A DNA stretch of 64,000 nt from Halobacterium sp. CBA1126 (GTDB lineage: Archaea; Halobacteriota; Halobacteria; Halobacteriales; Halobacteriaceae): positions 1 through 64,000 of the forward strand of contig NZ_WPCF01000001.1 in NCBI RefSeq assembly GCF_009741975.1, read 5' to 3'. Below the pieces are notes generated by a model. The model was not told the origin of the DNA. It searched no databases and was given only the letters and a program-made list of their open reading frames with translations. The first letter of the stretch is position 1; each line of letters opens with the position of its first letter. Below are positions 34,803 to 43,456 of this stretch, in pieces. A program made the position numbers and the translations under genes.

Positions 34803-35275
34803 ATCACGTCCACCCCGTCGACGCGGTCTATGCGGACGTCGCCGCTCGCGGGGGAAAAGGTCACCGACCGGCCGGTGCTGCCGCCGGTCTCGCTGGCGAG
34901 CAGCGGCACGTCCGCGTCGGCGAGCGCGCGCTCGGCGGCGTCGACGTTCCGGTCGCCGATGGCCTCCCCGACCGAGATGTCCAGCATCGCGGAGCCGCCG
35001 ACGAGCTTCGCGGCGACGTTCTCGGGGTCGGCGCCGCGGCGGTACATCGCCGCGAGCATCTCGTCCAGCCCGGAGTCGACGTACTTCGCGGGCTTCTCCG
35101 CCGGCGACGGCGCCGCGGGCAGCATCGCGTGCAACAGCCCGCCAACCGCGGCGTCGGCGTCGTAGACCGCGACCGCCACGCAGGAGCCGAGCCCGCTGGT
35201 GACGAGGGTGTCCTCGCCGTCCGTGACCCGCCAGTCAGCGACGCTGACCCGAGCCTTCTGCGCCTCGCTGCTCAC
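34799..35275 (-). CDS. cheD: CheD transducer glutamine deamidase
   Basis: The protein has 158 residues with the CheD catalytic motif: [15 protein letters not shown] (Cys about 32), [13 protein letters not shown] (His about 49) and the Thr/Ser region [13 protein letters not shown] near the end. CheD deamidates Gln residues of transducers and binds CheC-type proteins in Bacillus and archaea. It sits between cheC3 and cheR with four-base overlaps at both ends, showing a tightly coupled operon. Confidence 0.93.
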   Translation of the reverse strand: MSSEAQKARVSVADWRVTDGEDTLVTSGLGSCVAVAVYDADAAVGGLLHAMLPAAPSPAEKPAKYVDSGLDEMLAAMYRRGADPENVAAKLVGGSAMLDISVGEAIGDRNVDAAERALADADVPLLASETGGSTGRSVTFSPASGDVRIDRVDGVDVI

Positions 35276-36444
35276 GCGCCGTCACCCCCGGTGTCGTACT
35301 CCGGCGGGAACTCGGGGTCGGCGTCGCCCGCCGACAGCTCGGTTGCGATTTCGGCGACCGTGTCGGCGTCCTCGGGGCTGGGGAACGCGCAGACCCGGCA
35401 GGTCAGGTCGTCGCTGAGCGCGACCGTGGCGTCCACGACGGCGACCGTGTCGGCGTGGCGGCCGTACGCCGCGGCGACCGTGTCCAGCACCGCGCGGCCG
35501 TCGTCGCGGACGTGCGAGGGCGTAGAGACGTCGATGGTGGCGTCGAGGGCGTTCGCCCAGCCGTCGAGGACGCCGCTGGCGGTGACGTTCCCGAGCTCCG
35601 CGATGGCGCTCTCCGCGAGCGCCTCGTCAGGGTCCTCGCGGGCGACGAGCGCGTCCGCGACCGCGCCCGACTCGTCCTCGTCGAACAGCACCGCGAGCAC
35701 CGTGTTCACGGGGCCGTCGCTCTCGAAGACCGCGCCCTCGTAGGCGGCGTCGTCGAGCAGCGACGGGACGTCCTCGACGGGCACGAAGTCGAAGTGCGAC
35801 TCCACGGCGTCCGGGTCGATGCCCGTCATCGCGGCGAGGTGGTCCGCGACGGCGTCCGCGCTGTGCGCGGTCAGCTGGGCGTACGCCGCGAGCGCGTCCG
35901 CCGAGAGGTCGCCGTCGTCCCCGAGGTAGTCGACGAACTCCTCGGCCGCGGGCAGCACAGCGAACCGGCAGGTGCCGTCGACGCCCGCTAAGGCGACGCG
36001 GCTCTCGAAGACGAACGCCGCGCCGTCCGCGGCGGCCACGTCGTCGACGAGCGCGTCGTCGACGTCGACCGGTTCCGGCGGCTGCACGTCGATGGTCCCC
36101 TCGGTGTTCTCGGCCCACCCGTCGACGAATCCGCTGGTGAGGATGTTCGCGACCTCCGGGAGCGCGCCGTCGCCCGTGCCGGTCTCCTCGGCGACGCGGG
36201 CGGCGAACGGCTTCTCGAAGGAGACGAGCGCGCGGCCCGCGAGCGCGCCGTCGAACGGCACCGCGATGCGCGTCGCCGCGTCCCCGAGGAACGACGACAG
36301 GCCGTCGGCGTCCACGAGCGTCGTCCGCGAGAGCTCGCAGTGCGCGGGGACGCCCGTCAGCGTCTCGAGCGCCTCGGCCGCGCGCCGGCCCCCCTTCGCG
36401 CCCGTGTGGCTGAACGACGCCAGCGAGTCGAGGTCGACCCGCAT
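35272..36444 (-). CDS. cheC3: CheC-type CheY phosphatase, two tandem CheC domains (CheC3 position)
   Basis: The protein has 390 residues, twice the usual CheC size. Each half holds one CheC unit: ALPEVANILTSGFVDGWAENTEG in the first (about 95-117) and AESAIAELGNVTASGVLDGWANALD in the second (about 285-310), with the Glu-x2-Asn active-site pair that positions water on phospho-CheY. The linker contains an acidic stretch. CheC proteins dephosphorylate CheY-P and pair with CheD. It follows cheC1 with a one-base overlap (36444) and precedes cheD. Internal duplication with only one pair of motifs per half suggests pseudo-dimer geometry. Confidence 0.92.
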   Translation of the reverse strand: MRVDLDSLASFSHTGAKGGRRAAEALETLTGVPAHCELSRTTLVDADGLSSFLGDAATRIAVPFDGALAGRALVSFEKPFAARVAEETGTGDGALPEVANILTSGFVDGWAENTEGTIDVQPPEPVDVDDALVDDVAAADGAAFVFESRVALAGVDGTCRFAVLPAAEEFVDYLGDDGDLSADALAAYAQLTAHSADAVADHLAAMTGIDPDAVESHFDFVPVEDVPSLLDDAAYEGAVFESDGPVNTVLAVLFDEDESGAVADALVAREDPDEALAESAIAELGNVTASGVLDGWANALDATIDVSTPSHVRDDGRAVLDTVAAAYGRHADTVAVVDATVALSDDLTCRVCAFPSPEDADTVAEIATELSAGDADPEFPPEYDTGGDGA

Positions 36445-37031
36445 CAGATGTCGTTGATCATCGAGACGAACTCCTCGATGTCCGGGAACGAGTAGATCTT
36501 CGCCTCGACGTCCGCGTCGGGCGCCGAGAGCGTGGCGTCGAACACCATCGCGATCTCGTGCTCGCCGGGGTCGACGCAGTGCGCGACGATGTCGTCGCCG
36601 GACGCCCGGAAGAGGTTCGGCGTGGAGATGTCGATGGTGCGCCCGAGCACGTTCGCCCAGCCGTCGATGAACCCGCTGGTCATGATGTTGCCGACCTCGC
36701 GGATGGCCGAGCGCTCCATCTCGCTGTACGCGCCGCCGTCGCTCTCGACGCCGCCCATCATCGTGGAGGCGACCCGCCGCGCGCTCGCGTCGTCGAACAG
36801 CACGAGCACGGAGCCGTGGGGCTGCTCGACGAGCGGGACGTTCACGCCGACCTGCTTCTCGTTGCCGAGGTGGGCGCCGAGGTCTTCGACGTCGATGACG
36901 TTGATCTTCGTGATCTCCATCTCCGTGTCGACGCCCGTGAGCTGGCTGAGGTTGTCAGCCACCGTGGAGGCGCCCTCGCGGGCGAGCCGGTTCACCGTCT
37001 GCAGCCGCCGGATGTCTATCATCGTGTCCAT
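36444..37031 (-). CDS. cheC1: CheC phosphatase, single domain (CheC1)
   Basis: This 195-residue CheC protein has the motif YSEMERSAIREVGNIMTSGF (about 102-121), with the Glu and Asn needed for CheY-P hydrolysis, and the second Asn-containing region DGWANVLGRTIDISTP. ATG occurs at 37031 and again at 37022; the longer form is given because it begins two bases after cheA ends. It is less diverged than either half of cheC3. Gene order cheA-cheC1-cheC3-cheD-cheR matches Halobacterium salinarum. Confidence 0.92.
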   Translation of the reverse strand: MDTMIDIRRLQTVNRLAREGASTVADNLSQLTGVDTEMEITKINVIDVEDLGAHLGNEKQVGVNVPLVEQPHGSVLVLFDDASARRVASTMMGGVESDGGAYSEMERSAIREVGNIMTSGFIDGWANVLGRTIDISTPNLFRASGDDIVAHCVDPGEHEIAMVFDATLSAPDADVEAKIYSFPDIEEFVSMINDI

Positions 37032-37033
37032 GG

Positions 37034-39079
37034 TTAGAGAGTCGACACGTCGAGGATGGTCACGACGTCGCCCTCCCCGAGGACGGCCGCGCCCGAGAGG
37101 CCCGGAATCCCCGAGAGGATGCCCTCGAAGGGCTTGACGACGACCTCCTCCTGGCCGCGCACGTCGTCGCAGTGGACCGCGACCTGCCGCTCGGTGTCCC
37201 GGATGCGGACGAGCATCCCGTCGTCCTCGCGGGTCTCCCCGGGGACGTTCAGCGCCTCGCCCAGCCGCACCAGCGGGTAGACCGTCTCGTCGTACGTGAT
37301 GACCTCCTCGCCGTCGACGGTCTTCACCTGCCGCATCCGCGAGATCTCGTCGACGGTCTTGATGGGGATGCCGTACTCCTCGCCGCCGCTCTCCACGAAC
37401 AGCACCTTCACGATGGCCACCGTCACCGGCAGCGTCATCGTGAACGTCGTGCCCTCGCCGGGGACGCTGGAGACCGACACCGAGCCGTCGAGCCGCGACA
37501 CCGTGTCGCGGACGACGTCCATCCCGACGCCGCGCCCGGAGACGTCGGTCACCTCGTCGTTCGTGGAGAAGCCCGGGTGGAAGACGAGGTCCTCGACCTC
37601 CGCGTCGGAGAGCTCCTCGACCTCCTCGCGGGACTTGATGCCCTTCTCGACGGCCTTCTCGCGGACGCGCTCGCGGTCGATGCCGCTGCCGTCGTCCCGC
37701 ACCTCGATGACCACCTGGTCGCGGTGGCGCTCCGCCGACAGGGTGACGGTGCCCTCGGGGTCCTTGCCGTTCGCTTCCCGCACTTCGGGCGGTTCGATGC
37801 CGTGGTCGACGGCGTTCCGCAGCAGGTGCATCAGCGGGTCGCTGATCTCCGTGAGGATGGTGCGGTCGAGCTCCACGTCGTCGCCCTCCACGACGAACTC
37901 GATGTCCTTGTCCTGCTCGCGGGCGAGGTCCCGGACCAGCCGCGGGAACTTCCCGACGATCTTCTTCATCGGGACCAGGCGCATGTCCATCACGGTGTCC
38001 TGCAGGCTCCCGGAGATCTTGTCGAGCTCGTCGAGCTCGTCGTCGACCTGCCGGTCGCTGCCCTCCATCCCGCGCCGGAGCTTGATGCGCGTCGTCACGA
38101 GCTGTTCGACCAGCCCGTGGAGCTCGTCGAGCTGGTCGACGTCCACGCGCACGGACTGAATCTCCGTGTCCGTGTCCGCGACCGGCGACTCCTCGTCGTC
38201 CGCAGCATCCCCTGCTGCACCGTCGTCTGCTCCTGCGTCGGCAGCGGCCGCTCCCGCCGCAGCGTCGCCGGCGTTCGCCGCATCGACCTCGTCAGTCTCG
38301 GCGTCGGCCGCGGAACTGCCGGCGTCGCCGTCCGCCTTCGCGTCGTCCACGGTCAGTTCCGCGACCGTGGCGTCGTCGAGCTTCGGGAACCCGTGGACCG
38401 TCGCGGCGACGTCGGCGACGTCGCTGGCGACGACGAGGTCGAAGCCGTCCTCGTACTCGCCGTCGTTGATGGCCTCCGGGCTCGGGTCGGCGCCGAGCAG
38501 GTCGAACTCCTCTTCGGCGGCCTCCAGCACGAACATCCCGTCGACGCCCTTCATCTGGGAGTCGCCCATGTCCACGTGGACGTGGAAGACCCGGCGGTCG
38601 GTGTTCGCGACCGTCTCGCGGTCGACGACGGCGAACGGGTCCACGTCGGGCGTCGCCTCGTCGCCGGTCGACTCCGCCGGCTCCTCGGCTGCGGCCTCGT
38701 CGTCGGCCTCGTCGAGGACCGCGCGCACGGATTCGACGGTGTCGGAGACGTCCCGCTGGACCTCCCCGTTGGCCTCGATCTCGTCGAGGCACGCCTCGAT
38801 CTCGTCGACGCCCTCGAAGATGCGGTCCATCCGGTCGCCCGTCACCGCGAGGTCGCCCTGCCGCATCGCGTCCAGCAGGTCCTCGACGGCGTGAGCGAGC
38901 TCGCTGGCCTGCTCGAACCCCATCGCGCCGAAGTTCCCCTTCAGCGTGTGGGCGGTCCGGAAGATGGCATCCATCGCCTCCTCGTTGCCCGGGTCGGACT
39001 CGAGCTCCAGCAGCGCGTTGTTCAGATTCGTTACGTGTTCTTCGCCCTCGCGCACGAACGCTTCCAAGTAGTCGTCCAT
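37034..39079 (-). CDS. cheA: CheA chemotaxis histidine kinase
   Basis: This 681-residue kinase has all five CheA domains: P1 Hpt with His in FRTAHTLKGNFGAMGF (about 43-58); a P2 region at about 165-265 with RRVFHVHVDMGDSQMKGV, after an acidic linker; P3 dimerisation (VDQLDELHGLVEQLVTTRI); P4 ATPase with HLLRNAVDHGIEPPE and DDGSGIDRERV, GRGVGMDVV; and P5 CheW-like (LFVESGGEEYGIPIKTVDEI). The region at 275-310 is a Ala/Asp-rich linker. CheA autophosphorylates at the P1 His and passes phosphate to CheY and CheB. Its ATG abuts the cheB stop. Confidence 0.97.
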   Translation of the reverse strand: MDDYLEAFVREGEEHVTNLNNALLELESDPGNEEAMDAIFRTAHTLKGNFGAMGFEQASELAHAVEDLLDAMRQGDLAVTGDRMDRIFEGVDEIEACLDEIEANGEVQRDVSDTVESVRAVLDEADDEAAAEEPAESTGDEATPDVDPFAVVDRETVANTDRRVFHVHVDMGDSQMKGVDGMFVLEAAEEEFDLLGADPSPEAINDGEYEDGFDLVVASDVADVAATVHGFPKLDDATVAELTVDDAKADGDAGSSAADAETDEVDAANAGDAAAGAAAADAGADDGAAGDAADDEESPVADTDTEIQSVRVDVDQLDELHGLVEQLVTTRIKLRRGMEGSDRQVDDELDELDKISGSLQDTVMDMRLVPMKKIVGKFPRLVRDLAREQDKDIEFVVEGDDVELDRTILTEISDPLMHLLRNAVDHGIEPPEVREANGKDPEGTVTLSAERHRDQVVIEVRDDGSGIDRERVREKAVEKGIKSREEVEELSDAEVEDLVFHPGFSTNDEVTDVSGRGVGMDVVRDTVSRLDGSVSVSSVPGEGTTFTMTLPVTVAIVKVLFVESGGEEYGIPIKTVDEISRMRQVKTVDGEEVITYDETVYPLVRLGEALNVPGETREDDGMLVRIRDTERQVAVHCDDVRGQEEVVVKPFEGILSGIPGLSGAAVLGEGDVVTILDVSTL

Positions 39080-40126
39080 TCAGGAACTCCTCCGTATCGA
39101 GTCGGTGATCGCTTCTGTCAGTCGGTCCGCCGGCAGCACCTCGTCCACGCAGCCGGTCTCGATGGCGCGCTCCGGGATGCCGAACACCGCGCTGGTCGCC
39201 TCGTCCTGCGCGAACGTCGCGCCGCCGGCCTCCTTCACCGCGCGGACGCCGTCGGCGCCGTCCGTCCCCATCCCCGTCAACACCACCGCGACCAGCGGGT
39301 CCGTGACCCGCTCCGCGGCGGACTCCATCGTCACGTCGATGGCGGGCCGCACGCTGTGGCGCCGCTCGCCCTGGTCGAGGCGCACCCGGAGCCGGCCGTT
39401 CGAGTACCCGGACACCTGCATGTGGTAGTCGCCGCGCGCGACCAGCCCCTCGCCGCCGCTGATGCGGTCGCCGTCCTCGGCCTCGCTGATGTCGTACTCG
39501 CTGGTCTGGTCGAGGCGCTTCGCGAACCGCGAGGTGAACTGGTCGGGCATGTGCTGGACGACCAGCACGCGGAAGTCCGCCTCCCGCGGCAGCGCGCCCA
39601 GAAGCGACTCCACGACGTTCGGGCCCCCCGTCGACGCCCCCACGAGCAGCGTCGGGTGGTCGACGTAGTCGGCGTCGGTCGCCGGCGTACTGGTCGTCGG
39701 CGCCGACTGCTCGACGTCGTTGCCCGCCGTCGGGTCCGCCGCGGCGACGCGCTCGACCGCCGCCACGAGCTCCTCGCTGTGGCCCGACAGCTCCGTCGAG
39801 ATGGTGCCGCCGGGCTTCGCGAACGTGTCCACGGCGCCCTTCTCCATCGCTTCGAGGGTCGCGTCGGCGTCCTCGGTGGTCAGCGCGGACAGCATCAGAA
39901 TCGGCGTCGGGTGGCGGTCCGTGATGGCTTCGACCGCCTCGATGCCGTTCATCTCCGGCATCTCGACGTCCATCGTCACCACGTCCGGGTCGAGCTCCTC
40001 GACCTTCTTGACGGCCTGCTTGCCGTTCGCCGCGGTGTCCGCGACCTCGACGCCGCCGTTCTCCAAGATGTCGCTGATGACCGTCCGCATGAAGTGCGAG
40101 TCGTCGACCACCAGCGCCGTCGTCAT
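39080..40126 (-). CDS. cheB: CheB protein-glutamate methylesterase
   Basis: This 348-residue response regulator has a receiver domain at 1-120 (ALVVDDSHFMRTV; phospho-Asp in VVTMDVEMPEMNG; KPGG) and a C-terminal esterase domain with the triad Ser in GASTGGPNVV, His in VVQHMPDQFT and Asp in GMGTDGADGV. It removes methyl groups from transducers when phosphorylated by CheA. The ATG at 40126 overlaps the cheY stop; a longer frame up to 40249 reads Arg/Gly-rich sequence and was rejected. A variable linker near 135-155 is Thr/Pro-rich. Confidence 0.97.
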   Translation of the reverse strand: MTTALVVDDSHFMRTVISDILENGGVEVADTAANGKQAVKKVEELDPDVVTMDVEMPEMNGIEAVEAITDRHPTPILMLSALTTEDADATLEAMEKGAVDTFAKPGGTISTELSGHSEELVAAVERVAAADPTAGNDVEQSAPTTSTPATDADYVDHPTLLVGASTGGPNVVESLLGALPREADFRVLVVQHMPDQFTSRFAKRLDQTSEYDISEAEDGDRISGGEGLVARGDYHMQVSGYSNGRLRVRLDQGERRHSVRPAIDVTMESAAERVTDPLVAVVLTGMGTDGADGVRAVKEAGGATFAQDEATSAVFGIPERAIETGCVDEVLPADRLTEAITDSIRRSS

Positions 40127-40485
40127 GCCGCCAACACGTCGGAGATGGCGTCCATCACGCTGGGCTTCTGGAACGGCTTCGTGATGTACCCGTCGGCGCC
40201 CGCCTTCACGGCCTTCTTCATCTTCTCCTCCTGGCCGATGCTCGTACACATGATAATGTGGGCGCTCGGGTCGTGGTCTTTGATGTCCGCGGTCGCCTCG
40301 ATGCCGTCGCGGATCGGCATCACGATGTCCATCATCACGAGGTCGGGGTCGTACTCCTTGTACATCTCGACGGCCTCGACGCCGTTCTCGGCCTCGTCCG
40401 CGATCTCGAACTCCTCTTCGAGAATCTCGCGGAGCAAGTTCCGCATAAACTCCGAGTCGTCCACCAGTAGGACCTGCTTCGCCAT
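40123..40485 (-). CDS. cheY: CheY response regulator
   Basis: This 120-residue single-domain receiver has VLLVDDSEFMRNLLREIL, the phospho-Asp in LVMMDIVMPIRDGIE (about Asp57), the Thr/Ser switch in IIMCTSIGQEEKMKKAV and the Lys in YITKPFQKPSV. Its phosphorylated form binds CheF. ATG 40485 lies about 30 bases after a TTTATTAG box (about 40509-40517 on this strand), so the cheY-B-A-C-C-D-R operon has its own promoter, separate from cheW1. Confidence 0.97.
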   Translation of the reverse strand: MAKQVLLVDDSEFMRNLLREILEEEFEIADEAENGVEAVEMYKEYDPDLVMMDIVMPIRDGIEATADIKDHDPSAHIIMCTSIGQEEKMKKAVKAGADGYITKPFQKPSVMDAISDVLAA

Positions 40486-40507
40486 GGCTCGCTGATTTGG
40501 GAACGGG

Positions 40508-40520
40508 GCTAATAAACCCT
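40508..40520 (-). promoter_or_regulatory. Promoter of the cheY-cheB-cheA operon
   Basis: On the minus strand GGGTTTATTAGCC lies 23-35 bases before the cheY ATG at 40485, fitting a TATA box with a very short leader. It is in the gap between cheW1 and cheY. Confidence 0.6.
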
Positions 40521-40532
40521 CGTCACCGATTA

Positions 40533-41075
40533 TCAGCGCTGATTGTCGCCGTTGTCCGCGTCGTCGACCGCGTCGATGAGCCGGTCGATGTCCAGCCACA
40601 GCACGAGGTCGACGTCGGCGTCCTCGATGTCGTCGTCCTCCTCGAGCTCCTCGTTGAGCTTCCGGATGACGCCCTTCACGAGGTCGCGCTCGACGGCCGC
40701 GGTGCCGATGCGGCGCACGTCCTCCCCGGTGTCGACCTGCAGTTCGGGGTAGTCCGAGACCTCCGTCACCTCGGCGACCCGCAGCCCGATCTTCTGCTTG
40801 TCGTCGGCGCGGTCCAGCACGAGGATGTTGTCCGACGGGAGTTCGCCCTCGATGGCGAGGAACTCCCGCGGGTCGACGATGGCGGTGGTCTCCCCGCGGA
40901 GGTCCATCACGCCCTCCACGGCGTCCGGCGCGCGCGGCACACGGGTGACCTGCTTGGACTCGACGATGCTGTCGACGGCCTCGATGTCGATGGCACACAC
41001 CTCGTTGCCGAGTTCGAACTCGACGACGTGGGCGGCCGTCTCGGACTGGCGCTCGCCGCCCTCGAGATTCATCAT
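40533..41075 (-). CDS. cheW1: CheW coupling protein (CheW1) with acidic C-terminal tail
   Basis: This 180-residue CheW domain protein has VVEFELGNEVCAIDIEAVDSIV, TRVPRAPDAVEGVMDLRGE and the standard end (LVLWLDIDRL), followed by an acidic tail (about 150-180). It bridges transducers and CheA. ATG at 41075 is chosen because TTTTATCG at 41098-41105 on this strand lies about 27 bases upstream; an in-frame GTG at 41096 and an ATG at 41072 are alternatives. It lies upstream of cheY in the same direction, with 47 bases between. Confidence 0.93.
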   Translation of the reverse strand: MMNLEGGERQSETAAHVVEFELGNEVCAIDIEAVDSIVESKQVTRVPRAPDAVEGVMDLRGETTAIVDPREFLAIEGELPSDNILVLDRADDKQKIGLRVAEVTEVSDYPELQVDTGEDVRRIGTAAVERDLVKGVIRKLNEELEEDDDIEDADVDLVLWLDIDRLIDAVDDADNGDNQR

Positions 41076-41144
41076 GCCCTGCAGACGAACGACCACCGAT
41101 AAAACCCTTTCGCGGCCGTTATCAGCGCGGAAAACCGGCTCCGC

Positions 41145-41777
41145 CTACCGCCGGGGGAAGACGAGGCCGTCCTCCTCGGAGACGGTCTCCACGAGCTCCC
41201 GAATCGAGTCCTCGGGCCCGAGGTCGTGGGCCTCGAGGTACGCGACGAGCCGCGACGTCGGGTAGCGAGCCTGCACGCTGGACTCCGCGAGCAGGATGCC
41301 GAGCGCCTCGTCGACGGGCGTGCCCGCCGCGACCTGCTGGGCGTACCAGACGAGCAGCCCGTCGAAGGCCGCGCCGATGTCGTCGGTCGCGAGCTGCTGG
41401 TGGTTGATGGAGTCGCCGGACTTCGCAGCGATGCGGTAGGCGTACTCGCTGTCGTGCTCGTCGAGTTCGTCGCCGAGCCACCGCTTCACGTCCCGGCCCG
41501 TGACCTCGCCGTCGTCCGCGTCCTCCGCGTCCGCGGCGTCCTCGCTGGCGTCCTCGTCGTCGGATGCTTCGGGCTCGTCGGCTGATTCCTCGTCTGCCTC
41601 CGCGTCCTCGTCGTCGACGGTCGCTTCGTCGGCGTCCTCGGGGGGGTCCGGCGGGCCGTCGGGACCGATGACGTACCGGTCGCCCCCGATCGAGGCCACC
41701 TCCTCGCGGGCCTCGATGTCGAGCTCGTCCGGGGAGAGGACGGTTTCGTCGGCGTCCGGGTCGCCGGATGGGGCCAT
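41145..41777 (-). CDS. Uncharacterised acidic haloarchaeal protein at the edge of the che cluster
   Basis: This 210-residue protein has an acidic, Asp/Glu/Ala-rich N-terminal half (about 45-95) and a folded C-terminal part with AYRIAAKSGDSINHQQLATD and WYAQQVAAGTPVDEALGILL, which appears helical. No enzyme motif, signal or membrane helix is seen. Proteins of this type sit near cheW in several haloarchaea by my memory (a DUF7500-like family), but function is unknown. It is transcribed in the same direction as cheW1, about 49 bases upstream of it, and could be co-regulated with it. Confidence 0.78.
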   Translation of the reverse strand: MAPSGDPDADETVLSPDELDIEAREEVASIGGDRYVIGPDGPPDPPEDADEATVDDEDAEADEESADEPEASDDEDASEDAADAEDADDGEVTGRDVKRWLGDELDEHDSEYAYRIAAKSGDSINHQQLATDDIGAAFDGLLVWYAQQVAAGTPVDEALGILLAESSVQARYPTSRLVAYLEAHDLGPEDSIRELVETVSEEDGLVFPRR

Positions 41778-41879
41778 ACCCGGAGGGTTGGCCGCGCGCG
41801 CTCTAAAGTCTATCGCGGGGGCTCGCCGGCGAGCCGCCGGCCACCCACCTTTTTCGCGGCGCCGGTCGAACCCGACTGT

Positions 41880-42781
41880 ATGTCGTGGTACGCGGTCGAC
41901 GCGCTGGACGAGGCGCTCGCGGAGGCGAAGTCGCTACTCGTGCCCGTCGACGTCGGCGTCTGGGTCCGGCTGGCCGTCATCACGCTGTTCGCTGGCCTGT
42001 CGCCGCCGCAGACCCCGAGCGTCTCCGTCGACGTGCCGCCCCAGGCCGTCGTCGAGTACGGCGAGAACCTCCTGCGACCGCAACTGCTCGCGGCCGCGCT
42101 CTCCCTGCTCGCTATCGGTGTCGTCCTCGCCGTCGGGTTCGCCGTCGTCGGCTCGGTCATGGAGTTCGTGCTCGTGGACGCGCTCCGCTCGCGGGACGTC
42201 CGCATTCTCGGGCCGTTCAAGCGGCGACTCGGCCCGGGGCTGCGGCTGTTCGCCTTCCGCGTCGCGGTGGGACTCGTCGTCCTGCTCGCGACCGCCGGCG
42301 TCGCGTCCCCGTGTTCCTCGCCGCGACGACCGGCACCGTCCTCCCGCTGCTCGCGCTCGTCGTGACCGTCCCGCTGTTGGCCGTCGTCGGCGCGCTCGCG
42401 GCGTTCGCCTCCGAGTTCACGACGGCGTTCGTCGTGCCGCTGATGGCCGAACGCCGCGACACGCTCCTCGGCGGCTGGCGGCGCCTCTGGCCGACGCTGC
42501 GGGCCGACTGGCGGGAGTTCGCCGTCTACGTCCTCGTGAAAATCGTGCTCGTGGTCGGCGCCGGCGTCGTCTTCAGCCTCGCGGGCGCCATCGTCGCCAT
42601 CCCCCTCGGCCTCGCCGTGTTCGGCGCCGCGCTCACGCCGGTCGCGTTCGTCGCCGTCGCGGTCGCCGGCGTCCTCGGCTTCCTCGTGCTCGCCGCGGTC
42701 AGCGTCCCGGTCGTGACCGGGCTGCGCTACCACTCGCTGTGCACGCTCGACGCGTCCGGCGTCGAGTTCACGCTTCACTAA
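41880..42781 (+). pseudogene. Multi-helix membrane protein (DUF7544-like), broken by a one-base deletion
   Basis: From ATG 41880 the frame gives membrane helices such as LAVITLFAGLSPPQ and LLAAALSLLAIGVVLAVGFAVVG, then VGLVVLLATAGVASP, after which it shifts at about 42305. The continuation in another frame (VFLAATTGTVLPLLALVVTVP to SGVEFTLH) adds several more helices and ends at 42781. Length is one base short of a multiple of three; adding one C to the CCCC run rejoins the halves as TAGVASPVFLAATT. The rejoined protein has 300 residues with charged loops (AERRDTLLGGWRRLW). Function is unknown. Confidence 0.75.
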
Positions 42782-42802
42782 TTCGCCGACTTTCCACGCT
42801 CG

Positions 42803-43087
42803 CTAATCGTCGTCGCTGCGGTAGGCGTCGCCACCGCGCTTGCGGACGCGGAGGACGTACAGCGTCTGCGAACTCCGGTCAGCGCGGCAGCCGAGGCGGA
42901 ACGGTCCGACCCGGAGTTTCTGGTGGGGTGCGCCCTGCAGTGGCTCGAGGTAGTCGAACGGGTCGCGCCACGGGTCGTCGACCACTTCGTCAAGCTTCGA
43001 CGCGATTCGCTCCTGTGCGTACGCCTCGAGGGACGCGAACTGGCGGTCGGCGGTCTTCGTAAGTTCCCAGTCCCAGTCGTCGCTCAT
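42803..43087 (-). CDS. RelE/ParE-type toxin
   Basis: This 94-residue protein has the RelE/ParE pattern: WELTKTADRQFASLEAYAQERI at the start, DPFDYLEPLQGAPHQKLRVGPFRLGCRADRS and the final beta strand LYVLRVRKRGGDAYR. RelE toxins cleave mRNA on the ribosome. It follows its RHH antitoxin gene with a four-base overlap (ATGA at 43084-43087), a normal toxin-antitoxin layout. Unlike most proteins in the window it is not strongly acidic. Confidence 0.88.
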   Translation of the reverse strand: MSDDWDWELTKTADRQFASLEAYAQERIASKLDEVVDDPWRDPFDYLEPLQGAPHQKLRVGPFRLGCRADRSSQTLYVLRVRKRGGDAYRSDDD

Positions 43088-43353
43088 TCGTCGCCGAGGT
43101 CGTACTCCGCTTTGACGTCGTCGCTGCTCCGGGTGCGCCCCTCGCGAACGTCGACTTCGCCGGCGAGCATCGCCTTGAGGTCCGCGCGGTCGAAGTCGGG
43201 GTGTTTCACGGCGTCCCGGAGGACGGCGCGAATGAACTCGCTGCGGCTGTTGTACCCTTCCTCCTGCCACGTCGCGTCGACGTCGTCGAGGAAGGTTTCG
43301 GTGATGCGGATGTTGACGGTGGTCTTCTCCGGTGGGTTCTCCGCTTCGGCCAT
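43084..43353 (-). CDS. Ribbon-helix-helix (CopG-like) antitoxin
   Basis: This 89-residue protein has a ribbon-helix-helix start: TTVNIRITETFLDDVDATW, then GYNSRSEFIRAVLRDAV (about 33-49), and an acidic tail for toxin binding. It should bind its own promoter with the RelE-type toxin. The ATG at 43353 is chosen over 43419, where the longer frame is Arg/Pro-rich. A short AT-rich stretch lies just upstream (43354-43390), as expected for an autoregulated promoter. Confidence 0.88.
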   Translation of the reverse strand: MAEAENPPEKTTVNIRITETFLDDVDATWQEEGYNSRSEFIRAVLRDAVKHPDFDRADLKAMLAGEVDVREGRTRSSDDVKAEYDLGDE

Positions 43354-43456
43354 TACGTGTTGAATTTGTGTACCAATAGCACTTACAGCTGTCGGTGGCC
43401 TCGGGACCGGACGACGCAAAACGAGCGCGACGGAGTTCGTCGGAGACCGACCCTGA

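Noticed and set aside
37172-40495. A plus-strand open frame of over 1100 codons opposite cheA, cheB and cheY
   Set aside because: It is antisense to genes with full catalytic motifs. The translation is Val/Arg/Asp/His-rich without domains, as expected when GC-rich coding DNA is read on the other strand.
37034-41075. cheA, cheB, cheY and cheW1 as one transcript with cheW1
   Set aside because: A TATA box before cheY and another before cheW1 indicate at least two promoters, although read-through cannot be excluded.
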